DNA from: Diacronema lutheri
Taxonomy: Eukaryota; Haptophyta; Pavlovophyceae; Pavlovales; Pavlovaceae
Reading direction: 5' to 3'
Assembly: GCA_019448385.1 (NCBI GenBank)
Contig: JAGTXO010000069.1
Span: 92,196 to 156,195 of the forward strand
DNA: 64,000 nucleotides
Within the stretch, counting starts at the first letter, position 1. Every line of letters begins with the position of its first letter. The notes beneath the pieces are model-generated. The model did no database searches and was not told the origin of the DNA. It saw only the letters and a program-made list of their open reading frames with translations. Positions 40,801-52,212 of the stretch are shown here, piece by piece. The position numbers and the translations under genes were made by a program.

Positions 40801-41036
40801 GCGTGCCGCACGCCCTCGAGCACGACCGTCGCGGGCTCGCCGTCGTCGCCGCGCGAGCCCGCCTGCGCGAGGAGCGCGCGCAAATGCGCCGAGCGGAGCG
40901 AGAGCACGACGCGGTGCGCACGGATGCGCCGGCCGCCCTCCGCCACGATCACCACGTCCGAGTGCAGCGGCTCGGCGCACAGCTCGCGCAGGCCGACGCG
41001 CAGGTCCGACACGAACGAAGACTCGGCGGCCGCCAT
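37848..41036 (-). CDS. ANKFY1: Rabankyrin-5-like protein (BTB, ankyrin repeats, FYVE)
   Basis: Family members bind Rab5 and PI3P on early endosomes and macropinosomes. The single exon encodes 1,062 residues from ATG 41036; the frame upstream has no ATG. A BTB domain comes first (LHSDVVIVAEGGRRIRAHRV, MLVRYLYTDELEC), then a BACK-like helical part. Ankyrin repeats follow in two blocks (for example ETLWHAAARHGQGALLQRLL, TPLHAAAAARAPLRPMRILL, GQTAAHLAAARGRVRLLQQL). A C-terminal FYVE finger at about 38280-38090 reads WLPDVAVRCCQLCSKAF, TRRHHCRHCGRILC and PLRVCDACADVL. The domain order matches ANKFY1 exactly. Size is close to the animal protein (about 1,170). A poly-Glu/Gly run (GEGEGEGEGED) is the main insertion. 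Confidence 0.93.
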   Translation of the reverse strand: MAAAESSFVSDLRVGLRELCAEPLHSDVVIVAEGGRRIRAHRVVLSLRSAHLRALLAQAGSRGDDGEPATVVLEGVRHAVAQMLVRYLYTDELECGPCAPAELLQLAALAEQCGCAHAAARAESELLARLNAANAAELLASAAECGAVPRLFASAVRLLATGVPRAPPPGGAAACARAARAERLAPLGARLAAAVYRQRQPSAPLVEAALDGRADALAELLSCGEAPDAASAGGRGLRALGAALSCGRVELAHRLVERGASVDAPSVPHGNSCLHNAALHAAGRFPPSGAWQCSPHDATEPLPPQWAQPAVGVRAARWLLARGACANALNLVGQTPLDALVHAATADALAAPPPVARPPADGAAAAAAAAAAARREACELLLGAGGVNRLCDEAGETLWHAAARHGQGALLQRLLLADSTQLDARDERGSSALFVALRHRQHNAARVLLHAGAWATSSDCDGFSAMEYVLFGPEARATATAAGARADGADGADDDNVAAAGGGGGEDGGAGAVEARLRMAALLLELGLPLPRLPPDASGAPLAAGACEGVGALLHGAVLLDGAGGQSALPDSLAAFLVHYAAQSAPTYDVSAPADQPAGARALGGALEPRAAGARTPLHVASARGNVKALHHLLLARADPNARDALGATALHLAAAPLRSCGGATLLLISHGAHVHATDARGRTPLHAAAAARAPLRPMRILLEANADINARCTADGWTPLHVLAHCAREAAWTEALRALLVEHGARLDLADRAGQTAAHLAAARGRVRLLQQLVLHGAPLHLPDEAGRTPLDCLALPAPVPPAPAPAPPSARRPAAPRDDARARPRADGDEGEGEGEGEGEDEMSGSHAAPTNARSANGSAGSTAHGPAPAASEARARELAAAAAAAAAADGSARAASAAVARVQRAVLACIRQPPLWLPDVAVRCCQLCSKAFGPATRRHHCRHCGRILCDSCSAHRAPIGKFGAHAPLRVCDACADVLAAERRAAQPHAPPPLRSTATGAAAGEALAAALAAVDGAPPPPPRAAGDDGVRPGRDPSPPRRLGAGAPRVIDVDELEGLFD

Positions 41037-41375
41037 GAGCCGCCGCGCGCCCAACCAACTCGGTGGTCGGGCTGAGTGTCTCAACTCACAACTCACAAGC
41101 AACAGCACGTCATTTTTCTACAGCTCGCAGCTCGGGGCGGAGCGTCGAGCGGGCACGGCCAGCAGCGAGCAGGCCGGCAAACGGCCTGCCGCTGCGCGCG
41201 GGCGGCGCGGGGCCCTGCCGACAGCGGCGCACTCGCGCGTGCGCTGATCTTGTCGGGGAGGGGCGCGCGGACGGCCAGGGTCTTGCGTGGCGTCGCCACG
41301 CCGCGCCGAACAGCGCAGGGCCAGAGGTGCGGCTCCGACCCGGCTGGGCGGCCCGGCGCGCCCCTCCCCGGTAGC
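41037..41375. other. Tandem intergenic region
   Basis: Separates the Rabankyrin-5-like start from the sulfatase stop, both on the minus strand. It is GC-rich with an A/T-richer patch at 41080-41125. No gene or strong motif is seen. It presumably holds the promoter of the Rabankyrin-5-like gene. Confidence 0.6.
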
Positions 41376-44300
41376 TCACGTCCAGTCAGAGCCGCAGTCG
41401 CCCGGCCGGCAGTGATTGCACTCGCATCGGCCACGGCCGTGCCGCATGTGGTCGACGAGTGCATAGGTGCATGCCGCACTGAGCGTCGCTGTGAGGCCGC
41501 ACTGCCCCTCGGCCGCACACTGGGGCAGCGAGCCGGCGCAGCACGGCCACGTCTTGAGCGGCACGGGCAGCGGGCAGTTGACGCACGGCACATCGTTTTC
41601 GATTGTGCGCAAGTGCGCGTCGCGCGCCTGCTCGCCGGCGCCAAGGGGGGAAGAGCGCACGCCGGTGACAAAAAGAAGGGAGGGGGGGGGGGTGAGTCCG
41701 GGTGAGGGCAGCGCGCGCACGCGTCGCGGCCGCACCGCGCGCGGCGGCGGCACGCGTCGCGGCCGACGCGCGCGCGCACGAGCTCAGCGGCGTGCACGAC
41801 GTGCGTGTGCTCAGCGGAGCCCGGCTTGATTGGTCGCGTCTCGTTGGGGTCGCGCCGGATGTTGAAGATGAGCGGAGGCGAGCGCTCGTCGAGCGCCTTG
41901 CCGTCGCACTGGCAGAGCGTCGTCGAGCCGAAGAGGCCCGCCGTGTAGCCCGCGCGCGGGCAGCACTCGGTGCACGTGGCCTCGTGGCCCGGGTCCCAGC
42001 GCTGCGTCGCCCAGTGTATCTTGTACTCGAGGTAGCGCGCGGCAATGGGCCGCGTGCCGCAGTAGTGGAATGAGGTGCGGCGCGTTGAGAGCCAGCCGTT
42101 GAGCGCATCGGTCGGCCGCTGGAAGAAGGCTGACTGATCAACACCATCGATCTGCAGCCCGACGGGCAGCCGCACGCCCGCAAAGGCCGCGACGGTGGGC
42201 ATGATGTCGAGGGCGCGCACGGGCGCCGACGAGACCGCGCCGGCGGGCACGACGCCCGGCCAGCGCACGATGGCGGGCACGCGAATGCCACCCTCCCACG
42301 TCTGGCCCTTGCCGCCCTTCAGTCCACCCTTGCGACCGGACTGGCTCCACCCCTCCTCCTGGTACGGCCCGTTGTCCGACGTGAAGATGACGAGCGTGTC
42401 GCGCTCGATCTGCAGCTCGTCGAGCGCGTTGAGCAGCTCGCCCACCGCCCAGTCCATCTCGCGCAGCACCTGCCCATACTGCCCATTCCCGGACTCGAAG
42501 GGTCCGGGCGGGCCGGGGCCGAATCGCGGGTGGTTGAAGAGCGCCGTGTGCGGGTGCAAGTCGGCAAAGTAGAGGAGCCACGGCGTGCCCGCGCTCACCG
42601 CCTTGCGGATGAACGTGGTCGCGTGCCGCACGAGCGCGTCCTCGAGCCTACGACCATCGCCGCGCGCGTGAGCGCGCGCGTGTGAGCGCGCGCGTGTGAG
42701 CGCGCGCGTGTGGGCGCGCGCGTGTGAGCGCGCGCGCGCGCGGCGGTGTTCGGAAGCGGCGCGCACGAGAGCATGTCGGCGGGCTGCTGCACGATCGTGT
42801 TGTTCGCCATCAGGAAGCAGAAGAGCCCGTTCGACGCGTAACCGTATTCGGAGGTGCCGCTCCGCAGCCCCGCCGCCTGCGCGAAGACGTCAGCGGCTGA
42901 GCGCACGAGCTGCGAGTTGTTGCCGCCGGCGCGGCTGAGGTGGCGCTCCTCCCGCCGCTCGTGCCTAGAGCCCTTCCGATCGTCGCGCTCGTCGTGCTCC
43001 TCGCGCTCGAGCTCCTTGCGCACGAGCCGCTCAAGCCGCTCGATCTCGTCGTCGCCGTCCACCGTCTCCCACCCGGCGAGCAGCGGGCCGCCGCCGCCGC
43101 CGCCGGCGAGCTCAAAGCCGTACGCGTCGCCGACGTTGGTGGTCAGCGCGTGCGGCGCGGCCGCGGCCGCGCCAAGCCGCCGCCGTACCGTCGCCGGCCG
43201 GACGCCGTCGGCGCGCCGCTCGCGCGCGCCGCCGCCGCCGTCGCGCGCCGCGCCGCCGGTGTGCAGCTCGAGCTCGTCGGCCGGGTGCGCGGCGCGGCGC
43301 GCGGCGCGCGCCGCGGCGCGCGGCGCGGCGTGCGGTGCGCCGAGCTGGTCCGCCGGTTCGGGCGGCTGCCTGCCCACGTATGGGTCGCACTTTTGAAAGT
43401 TGGAGAAGGGGAAGACGAGGGAGTCGTCGAAGCCGTGGTGCACGGGCAAGAAGATGTTCGTGCCGTTCGAGCCGCCGTCGTCGGGCGCGGCGGAGATGCC
43501 GAGGTGCCACTTGCCCGTGAGCGCCGTGCGGTAGCCCGCCGCCTTGAGCGCGCTCGCGATCGTGAGCTCGCGCTTGGGCAGGCCGGTGGGCGCGCCCGGC
43601 GTGAAGATGACGCGCTGGGGCAGCACGTCCTGTGACATGCCGTATCGCGCGGGGTAACGGCCGGTGAGGAGCGCTGCGCGCGCGGGCGTGCAGATCGTCT
43701 CGGTGAGGAACTGCGTGAGCATCAGCCCGTCCGCCGCGAGCCTGTCCAGGTTTGGCGTCGAGTTGTTCGAGTGACCGACGACGTGCTGCCCGAAGGCGCG
43801 CACGTCCGAGTAGCCGAGGTCATCGGCAAGGAAGATAAGCACGTTGGGGCGCGGTGCGGTGCCGCGCGCGCCCGTCGCGCCCGGCTGCCCTGTCTGCGGT
43901 AGCAGTTGCGCCGGCGCCATCGCCGTCGGCAGCGCGCGCGGCGGCTGGAGGAGGAAGGCGGAGAGCTCGGCGTCGCCGACCGTCAGCCCCGTCATGTGCG
44001 TCAGCATGTCGACGACGAGCGGCGCGAGCGGGCCGAGCGCGCGGCCGGTGAAGGCGACGCAGATCGTCAGCATTGTCGCGAGCACCGTTAGCGCGCAGCA
44101 GCCCACCGCGCACAGCGCACCGTTGCGGATCCGCCGCTGCCGGCGCGCGCGCGCGCGCGCGCGCGCGCGCGCGTCGGTCGCGTCGTCGGAGCGCGGCGCG
44201 TCGCGCGCAAGCAGGCTGGCCGAGCCGAGCGCAAGGTGGGCGACCGGCGAGCTCGGGCTCTGCTCGTCCGTCGTCGACGACGCATCGCCCACGCTCGTGC

Positions 44301-44523
44301 GCGCCGAGACGTCGGCGGCCGACGTGCCGCTCGGCGCGCGCGTGCGTACGCGCTCGTCCGCGTCGGCGTCGGCGGCGGCGTAGGCGCGCGCCCGCGCGGT
44401 GGCGGCGTGCGGCGGCGTGGTCGCGGCCTCAACGTCGGCGCCTGGCCGTAGCGCGTCCCAGAAGCGCACCTCGTCGCCCGCGTCGTCGAGCACACGCTCG
44501 TCGCCGCCGCCGCGGCCGTGCAT
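41376..44523 (-). CDS. Membrane-anchored sulfatase (arylsulfatase type)
   Basis: Hydrolyses sulfate esters in the secretory pathway or at the surface. Exons 44523-42767, 42647-41780 and 41627-41376 give 958 residues. Introns are 119 bp (GTGCGC...TAG, phase 2) and 152 bp (GTGCGC...CAG, phase 0, with a C-run before the acceptor). An acidic cytosolic N-terminus precedes one membrane helix (NGALCAVGCCALTVLATMLT), so it is type II. The catalytic domain begins RPNVLIFLADDLGYSD. The formylglycine motif is ICTPARAALLTGRYPARYG. Metal and substrate residues follow in LTGKWHLG, PWLLYFADLHPHTALF and FTSDNGPYQEEGW. The C-terminus is Cys-rich (about 12 Cys in exon 3). A poorly conserved acidic insert sits at about 43060-42900. 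ATG 44523 was chosen because ATG 44637 would overlap the divergent gene. Confidence 0.9.
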
Positions 44524-44635
44524 CGCCCCCGGCCTCGGTTTCCGGCGCCGCTGGTTGGCTGCCAAAGGCAGCCGAGCATTTGGAGGCTTTGCGCCCTCCG
44601 TTTGGAATCCAAATTCCAGCCCCTCCCAAGCCAGC
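44524..44635. promoter_or_regulatory. Divergent promoter rich in inverted repeats
   Basis: Between the sulfatase ATG (44523) and the plus-strand ATG (44636). Three short hairpins lie in 62 bp: GGCTGCC-AAA-GGCAGCC (44557-44573), GGAGG...CCTCC (44582-44598) and TGGAAT-CCAA-ATTCCA (44603-44618). This is much denser than background and suggests factor sites shared by both genes. Confidence 0.45.
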
Positions 44636-44809
44636 ATGCGCGCGTCATCAGCCGCGGGCGGCCGCCGGCTGTTGCTCGTCGCGGCACTCGCTGCGGGCGC
44701 GCGAGGCGCGGTTGGCGCGGCGGGCGCGCGCGGCGCGGTTGGCTCGGCGAGCGCGCGACTCGCAGCGCGCGCGCCGTCGCGTGCCGCGCCGCGCGCGCTC
44801 GCAGCGCCG

Positions 44810-44841
<32 letters not shown>

Positions 44842-46027
44842 CGCCGAGCAGCCGGGCGCGCGCACCGGCGCGCTCGCGTTTGGCGCGCGCGCGGCCGAGC
44901 GCGGCGCGGCGGCGGCATCGCTCGCGTTCGGGCTGGGCGCGGGCCGCGCGCTGGACAAGTCGCTCTCGCGGCTGCCTGCCGCTGCGCAGTACAACGCCGT
45001 GTTGCAGGGCACGCTCGCGCGCCGCGCGCCCGCGTCCGAAACGCTCGCGCTCATCGACGAGATGAGCCGCGCGCGCATCCGCGTCGCGCCGGACGCGCAC
45101 GCGGCGCTCGTCGACGCGCAGCCCGAGTCGGACGTCGAAGCGATGGCGCGCGCGCTCGACGCGCTCGCGCGCAACCCCGCCGGCTCCGCCTTTGGCTACT
45201 GCGCCGCGTCGCTCGACCGGCCGCCCACGAACGAGGCGCGGCGGCGGCGTGCACTCGGCGGCTACGCGCCGCCGCCGGCAGACGCGCGCGAGCTCGAGCG
45301 CGCGGTGCTGCTCGGCGCAGCGCTGCTCGGCGCGGCGTTGCTCGGCGACGAGCTCGTCGCCAACCTCCTCCCCGCAACGGGCGTCCTCGCGCCGCCGCTC
45401 GCGCTCGTCGGCGCGGTCGCGGCCGCGCTGCTCGGCGCCGACCGGTACGCCAATCGCGGTGCCGCAGCCGACCTGCTCGCGCGCGCGGCGGCGCGCGTGG
45501 GCGCGGCGAGCCTGGAGCGCGAGGCGCTGGCGGACGCGGCCGCGTGCGCCGTCGGCTACGCACTTGGGCTGCCGTGGTGCACGCTCGAGCCGCGCGCGTC
45601 GCGCATCGCATCCGCTGACGCGCTCCGCCTCGCCGCGGCTGCCGACGCCGCCGCGCCGGGCGCGCGCGGGGGCGGCGAGGCGGACGCGCGCGTCGTCGAC
45701 CGCGCGCTCGTCTGGCTGCTCGCGCCCGCCGCGGCCGAGGCCGCCGAGTTTGGCGGCTCGCTCCGCGTCGCCGAGCCCGCGCAGGCGCGCGCGCTCCTCG
45801 CCGCGCTCCGGCGCGCGGCGCGTGCGGACGGCGCGGCGCGCGCGCTCCTCGCGGACGGCGGCTGGGCGGAAGGCGAGGATGAGGAGCGACTCGGCTGGGC
45901 GTACGCGCAGGCGGGACGGCTGCTCCGCCAGCTCGCGCCCGCCGTGCAGAGCGTGCGAAGTGCGATGGAGGAGGGCGGGCTCTCGCCCGGCGGTGCGATC
46001 GTCGCGCTCGAGCGGTCGCTCCGCTGA
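44636..46027 (+). CDS. Hypothetical membrane-associated protein with targeting leader
   Basis: A 463-residue single exon at ATG 44636. The N-terminus is hydrophobic and Arg-rich (GGRRLLLVAALAAGARGAVG), then Pro-rich, resembling a plastid or secretory presequence. A helical segment follows (QYNAVLQGTLARRAPASETLALIDEMSRARIRVAPDAHAALVDA). It resembles one PPR unit, though only one is visible. Two hydrophobic helices come next, near residues 222-270 (AVLLGAALLGAALLGDELVANLL, PPLALVGAVAAALLGADRYA). The C-terminal half is a compact helical region (DAAACAVGYALGLPWCTLEP, AVQSVRSAMEEGGLSPGGAI). I recall similar conserved plastid proteins in algae and plants but cannot name the family. Confidence 0.55.
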
Positions 46028-46212
46028 GTCCCGTTGGTGCGCTCCGCCGGCCGGGGCGAGCGGCGCGCTCAGCACGAGTGGCGGTTCCTGCGTGTTCGTC
46101 TCGAGTACGCGACTCCGTTTGCCAGTGTCATTGACGCTCGTCTTGCGTGCACACTGCGCACTGCGCAGCAGCAAAGGGGACAGGCAGTCGTCATTCAGGC
46201 GCGACTGACAAT

Positions 46213-47013
46213 TCAAGCTTTCAACGTCCCACTACCTCCGCTCAGGGCCGTGCGCGCCCACTTGTCGCTGTCAAAGTCCATGCGGCTCCGGTTGTACTTG
46301 ACGGCGATGTTTGCGACCGCCAGGCCGATGAGCATGCTCACAAACATCCACGCCGTCTGCCCCGAGCCTGAGAGTGGCCGGCCAGTCGTCATCGTCGGAA
46401 TCCAGTTGATCGCGATGAGCACGCCCGACGTGTAAAAAAGGTACGTCATCATGGCCATGTGCAGCTGGATCCACCGCCTGCCGCGCACGTACCACAGCCC
46501 GAGGCACTGCAGCACCGCTTGGATGGTGCCGATCGACATCATGAAGGCCTGCGCGTCGAGCGGTAGCGTGCTCTCGCCGGTCAAGATGTACGCAAAGCCG
46601 CTCAGCACCGACGCGAAGCCGGTGACGATGGCGAGCCAGCCGACTCGTACGTGCACCGCGCGGAACCGCTCGCCCTGGTCCGGCGTGTGGAAGAGGTTCC
46701 ACGCGCACAACAGCACGAACGCGATCGCCATTACGATGTGGAAGCCCATCGTGGGCGAGTCGGTGAAGATGCGCGGCGCGCCGAGCTGGAAGAGGAACAC
46801 CATGGTGTAGAGCGTGCCGAGCACCCACCACGGCGTCAGGTTGCCGCTGCGCGCCGGCGCGCGTGACCGGCGCGGTGGTTGAGGCAATACGCGCTCGTGC
46901 GCAGTGGTAGCGCTAAGCGCGCGCGCGCGCCGCCGTCGCCGCACCCGCCGCGCGCACCGGAGCGCCGATTCGAACCAGCCGGGGCCCTGCGCGACGTCAC
47001 GTCTCCCCCCCAT
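46213..47013 (-). CDS. Six-helix membrane protein, DUF2306-like
   Basis: Exons 47013-46958 and 46846-46213 join in phase 2 across a 111-bp intron (GTGCGC...CAG) to give 229 residues. The first ATG is 47013. Six membrane helices are clear: LTPWWVLGTLYTMVFLFQLG, MGFHIVMAIAFVLLCAWNLF, VGWLAIVTGFASVLSGFAYI, MMSIGTIQAVLQCLGLWYV, HMAMMTYLFYTSGVLIAINW and WMFVSMLIGLAVANIAV. His and Arg residues at helix edges (FHT, RAVHVRVGW, QLHMAMM) recall heme-binding or DUF2306 proteins, but no diagnostic motif is present. It is convergent with the 44636 gene (185 bp between stops). Its start lies 177 bp from that of the channel gene. Confidence 0.7.
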   Translation of the reverse strand: MGGRRDVAQGPGWFESALRCARRVRRRRRARALSATTAHERVLPQPPRRSRAPARSGNLTPWWVLGTLYTMVFLFQLGAPRIFTDSPTMGFHIVMAIAFVLLCAWNLFHTPDQGERFRAVHVRVGWLAIVTGFASVLSGFAYILTGESTLPLDAQAFMMSIGTIQAVLQCLGLWYVRGRRWIQLHMAMMTYLFYTSGVLIAINWIPTMTTGRPLSGSGQTAWMFVSMLIGLAVANIAVKYNRSRMDFDSDKWARTALSGGSGTLKA

Positions 47014-47190
47014 GCCGCCGTTCGGCCTTGCTGGAGAAGATCGTTGGGCAGCCCTGTTGATGATTTTCCACAGCAAATGGCCAGGACAGGTAACGAATCA
47101 TAGATGAGAATGCGGTTTAGGTCCGACGAAGAGAAGGAGAAGGTGGTTAGCTAAGAGCTTAGTGGCTGTTTTGTCGGCCCGGCCGACGGT

Positions 47191-50100
47191 ATGCCCAAGG
47201 CCAGCGACGTGCCGGTCCCTGTGCGCGACGGCGCTAGCCGACGGGCGCGCGGCGCGATCTTCGTGGCGCACGAGACGATGCGCTCGCTCGTCGTCAAGCC
47301 CAAGGTCACCGGCATCCTGCGCGACGGCAAGCGGCACCGCGCAGCCGCGCAGCGTGTCAACTGGCCGGCCGTCTTTGTGCGCGAGGAGCAGGCGGCGCGC
47401 GAGGCGGAGCAAGAGGGGTCGGAGGCGGACTTGCCCAGGACACTGATCGGCCGGCTGCGCGGTTGGAGCGCCTACCTGCGCGTCCCGATGCTCGCGTACG
47501 ACCTCGTGCTCATCCCGACGCGCGTCGCATTTTCCGGACCGTCGCTCACGCTCATCGCGGGCGCATGTGACGCCTTCTTCGATCTGACGGGCCTCTTCGC
47601 GCTCTCGCTCGAGATCACGCAGACCGAGCTTCCGCGCGACGACACGGCCGACCGCCTCGCGCGCGAGGCCTTCGCCCTCGTGCCGCACTACGCCGGGCGC
47701 GCGCTCTTCCTTGTCACCGGCGAGCACACCGAGCTCTTCATGCTCGCGCAGGCGCTCCGCTGCGTCCGGCTGCACGATCTCTTCAGCTTCATGCACGAGA
47801 TGAACAACGACTTGACGACCAACGTGCGGCTGATCGCCGCCGGCAAGTTTGCGCTCGTGCTCTTCGTCGTGCCGCACTGGGTGTGCTGCGTCTGGATCAT
47901 CCTCGCCGAGGGCTGGCACTCGTGGGGCGGCGCGGGCGGAGTCCAGCTGCCGGCGTGGCCGGCGCAGTTCGAGCTCGTCACGGGCAACATCAATTTGAAC
48001 CCGAACACGCTCAAGGAGGCGGAGCGATGTATGCGCGCGCGCGCGCGCGCCGTTTTGCTGGCCCGCGCAAGGGCGCGCGCCGACCACCGCGCGCCGGGCG
48101 CCACGCGCGCTGCTCGCTCGCTCGCGCAGACCTGCTCGCCATCTTCATGTCGTTTGGCGGGCTAAGCGGCCTCGGCTACCCCGACCTGCACCTCACGCGC
48201 GAGTCTGAGATTTTGCTCGCGACCGGCACGATGCTGCTGCACACCGTCTTCTACGCGTTCGTGCTCGGCACGCTCTTCCACTACTTTGCGCGCACCGACG
48301 AGAACGAGGTGCACTTCAAGACGCTCCTCAAGGCATGCGAGGGCTTTTGCGAGGATCGCAAGCTGCCGCCCGCCCTCGCCGCGAGCGTGACCGCGCACTA
48401 CCGCTTCCAGCAGCGCAAGCAGTCCTCGTCGACCGACCGCATCTTCGCGCAGATGCCGCGCACGCTGCAGATGGAGGTGAGCATCGAGCAGTACCGGCGA
48501 GAGATGGACGGCACGTGGGCCTTCTTCGGCTGCGTGCCGCAGTTCCTCAACGCGATCGTGCTCAAGCTGCGCGAGCGCTTCATCCCGCCGTCGCAGACGC
48601 TCTTCCGCCGTGGCGACGGCGCGCTCGAGCTCAGCTGGTGCCTTGCGGGCATGCTCTCCGTCACGGGAAAAGACGGGCTCTTCTTGCCGCCAATCCGCTC
48701 CGATCTCGGCGCCGGCCAGCTCGTCGGCGAGGTCGCCTTCTTCCTCGGCATCGCGCAGCCGCACACGATCGCGGCGAGCGCGAGCACCGAGGTGATGCTC
48801 GCGTACGTGACGACGGCTGTCTTCGAGGAGATCGGCTCCTTCTACCCCGAGCAGATCCAGCACGTCAAGCGCGCGGTCTTGCGCAAGTACGGGCTCGACA
48901 AGAACGGCCTCGACCTGCCCAACGCGACCTCGCTCTCCGACGGTAGCCGCGACCACGACGAGCAGGAGGACTTTGACCGGCTGCGCGAGTCGATCCGGCT
49001 GGTGATCGTCGAGCGCAACGAGGAGCTGATCGCCGACATGACCGCCGCGGTCGAGGCGGGCGACTTGCAGGAGATCCGCTCGCTCATCGAGCGCGGGCTC
49101 GACATCAACATCCTCACCTACGATGGCCGCTCGGCGCTGCACCTCGCCGCCGAGGTTGGCCTCGCGCCGGCGCTCAACCTGCTCACCGAACTCGGCGCTG
49201 ACATGAATCACCGCGACCGCTGGGGCGCGACGCCGCTCGAGGCGGCCGTCGACCGCAAGCAAGGCGTCGCCGCCGACGTGCTCAAGTCGCGCGGCGCCAA
49301 GCTCGACCTGTCGCGGCCGGCGCACCGGCTGCACGGCGCCGTGCGGCGGGGCGACATGGATGAGATCCTGCTCCTCCTCTCGCTCGACCTGAGCATCAAC
49401 GTCGTCGACCCCGACCTGCGCACCGCGCTGCACGTGGCGGCGGCGCTGGGCAACGACCTCGTCGCGAAGCTGCTCATCTCGTCGCTCGCGGACGTTGGTG
49501 CGCTCGACCGGTGGGGCTGCTCGCCGCTCGACGACGCGATCCGCGGGCAGCGCAAGCTCGTCGTGCAGCTCCTCATCCGCGCGTCGGCGCAGCCCAACAA
49601 GAAGACGATCGCCACCGACCTGACGCGCTACGCCAAGGACGCGAACGTGGATACGCTCCAGTTCATGCTCGACACGGGCATTACCACGCTCGACGCGTGC
49701 GCGCGTGCACCGCGCTCGCGCGCGCGCGTGCGTGCCATGCGCTCGCGCGCGCGCGTCACGGCCACCGACGCGCGCGGCGCGCGCGTGCCGCCCTCGCCGC
49801 GCAGGTACGCGGCGGTGCCGCACTACGACGGGCGCACGGGCCTGCACTACGCGGCGTGCTCGGGCTCGATCTCGACCATCTACCTGCTCTTCGCAGCGCT
49901 GATGAACGTGAACATGGTCGACCGGTGGGGCCGCACGCCGCTCATCGATGCGCTCGAGACCAAGAGCGAGATCGCCGCGCTCCTCTCGCACCTCGGCGCG
50001 CGCAGGACGGCGGGCATCGACGCGAGCGCCGCGCTCTCGGCCAAGCTCGACGAGGCGCTCCTCCTCGACATGTCGGACGTGATGGGCGACCTCGGCGAGC

Positions 50101-52177
50101 GCACGCAGGCGCGGCGCATGATGCTCGCACGCGTGCTCAAGGCGCAGCGCGAGCTCGAGATCGCGCTCAAGAAGAGCGCGTCGGTGCTGCGCAACTTGAC
50201 GCGCGAGCGGATCGCGCTCGCGCACCTGCTGCGCGGCACGGCCGACCGGTGGATCGTCACGTACGGCGTCGACGCGGGCGACACGGACGGGTCGGACGAC
50301 GCGTGCTCCGACTCCGACGATGGCACGGGCGACGAGAGCGACGATGAGGCGCCCGACGGCGCCGCGCGCGTGGCGGCGACGGCCGACACGAGCGCGGCCG
50401 ACGCGGCGCACTCGGCGCTGGCGGCCAAGCGATTCGTGCGCGTCTCGCTGCAGCTGCCGCGTGCGGAGGAGGGCCTGCTCGCGCTGCACCGGCTGATGCG
50501 CGAGCGCCTCGACGCGGCGGGCGGCGCGGCGTCCGATGAGCAGCAGCGACGCGTGGCGGAGCACCTCGCCGTGCGCGCGCTGCTCGTGCAGGACCTCGAG
50601 CTCGCGCCCGACGAGGCCGACCGCTCGCTCGACGAGATTTACGCGCAGCTCGAGCGAATGCTCAACGCCAAGACCACCGCGCCGCACGGCATGGGCATCC
50701 AGATTGACGCGCCCGACGAGCCGAGCGTGCGCGCGCGCGCGAGCAGCCGGCGCGGCTCGAGCTCAGTGCACGGCGGCGGGTTGGGCGGCGGCAAGCGCCG
50801 GTCGATCGGCGACGGCGGCGCGGGCGCGCAGGCCGCCGCGCTGCTCGAGATGGGGATGCAGGCGCGGCAGAGCATCGGCCACGCGCACCTCAAGGACCCG
50901 CGCGCGGCCGCGATGAGCCAGCGCCGCCGCTCGGTGGATCAGCACGCGCGCGCGTCGTCCGCCATCGACGGCGGCGGCCGCAAGCCCGTCTTCATCTCGC
51001 AGCTCGGCGTAACGGTCCTCTTCACTTCGGCCACGCTCGTGCGCGCCCTCGCGCGCCGCGGCGCCGATGACGTCGAGCAGCTCGAGCGGCGGCGCAAGAT
51101 GACAGTGGCCGACGCGGACGTCGCCGCGGCCTCGCCGTCGCGCTGGCGGCACGCGCGCTCGTTCAGCTCGATGACCATCCCCGACCGCGCGGCGCAGGCC
51201 GGCGCGCTGGGCGGCGGTGGCGGCCGGGCGGGCGCGCTGCTTCGCCCGGCCGACGCGCTTGCGGCCGACGATGGCGAGGCGCGGGCGTTGCCGCCCAACC
51301 CGGCAACGGCCAGCGCCGAGCCGCGGCCGATCTCGGCGATCGTCTCGCTCACGGCCGCGGCGACGATCCGGCGCGAGGACGAGCGCGCGGCGGTGCGGTG
51401 CGCGGCGCTCTTCTTCGAGCAGCTGCTCGGCGTCTTCGAGCTGCCCGCTGGCGCGGCCGGCGTGGCTGACGCGGTTGCGCGCCCCGCCGGGGGCGCGCGC
51501 GCGCCAAAGCAGGTGCGGTTGAGCGACGTGCGACGGCTGCGCGCGCGGCTGGGCGAGAGCGGCTCGCAGCAGATCACCGCGCTGCACGAGTACCTCAAGC
51601 ATGCCGCCCTCGCCTTTGCGCCCGCGCCCGAGCCGGCGCAGCCGCCGCCGTCGTCGCGTGACGTCACGCCCGACGCGTCGATGCGCGGCGCGTACACGCC
51701 GCTCCGGCACAAGCGCAGGTCGGCGTCGACGAGCCCGCCCACGCGGAGCAGGCGCGTTTCCGACCTCAAGCCGTGGCTCGAGGCCGAGCCGACTGCCGAG
51801 CCGACCGTCAGCGGAGCGGCCGAGCGCATGACGCTCGACGGCGCGCTCGGCGGCACGCGCGACGGTACGAGCGACGGCTCGGCCGATGGGCGCGAGCCAG
51901 CTGGCGCGACCAAAGTTGCCGGCGGGCAGCAGCCCGCGTCGCCGAACGCGCTGTCGCCCGCCGCAGACCAGCGCGAGCTCAGCGGGGGCGCAGCGGCCGG
52001 CGACGAGCCCGGCGCGCAGCCGGGCGCTGACGGGCAGCGCGCGCGCATCGACCCGCCGGCCGAGGCTGCCCCACCGGCCGCCTCGCTGCGGCGCTGGCGC
52101 TCGGTCGCGGCGCACGTCGGCCGTGCCGCCGCGGATGGCGCGCCGCCCGACGCTGCAGCGGCAGCCGCCGTCGCGCT

Positions 52178-52212
<35 letters not shown>

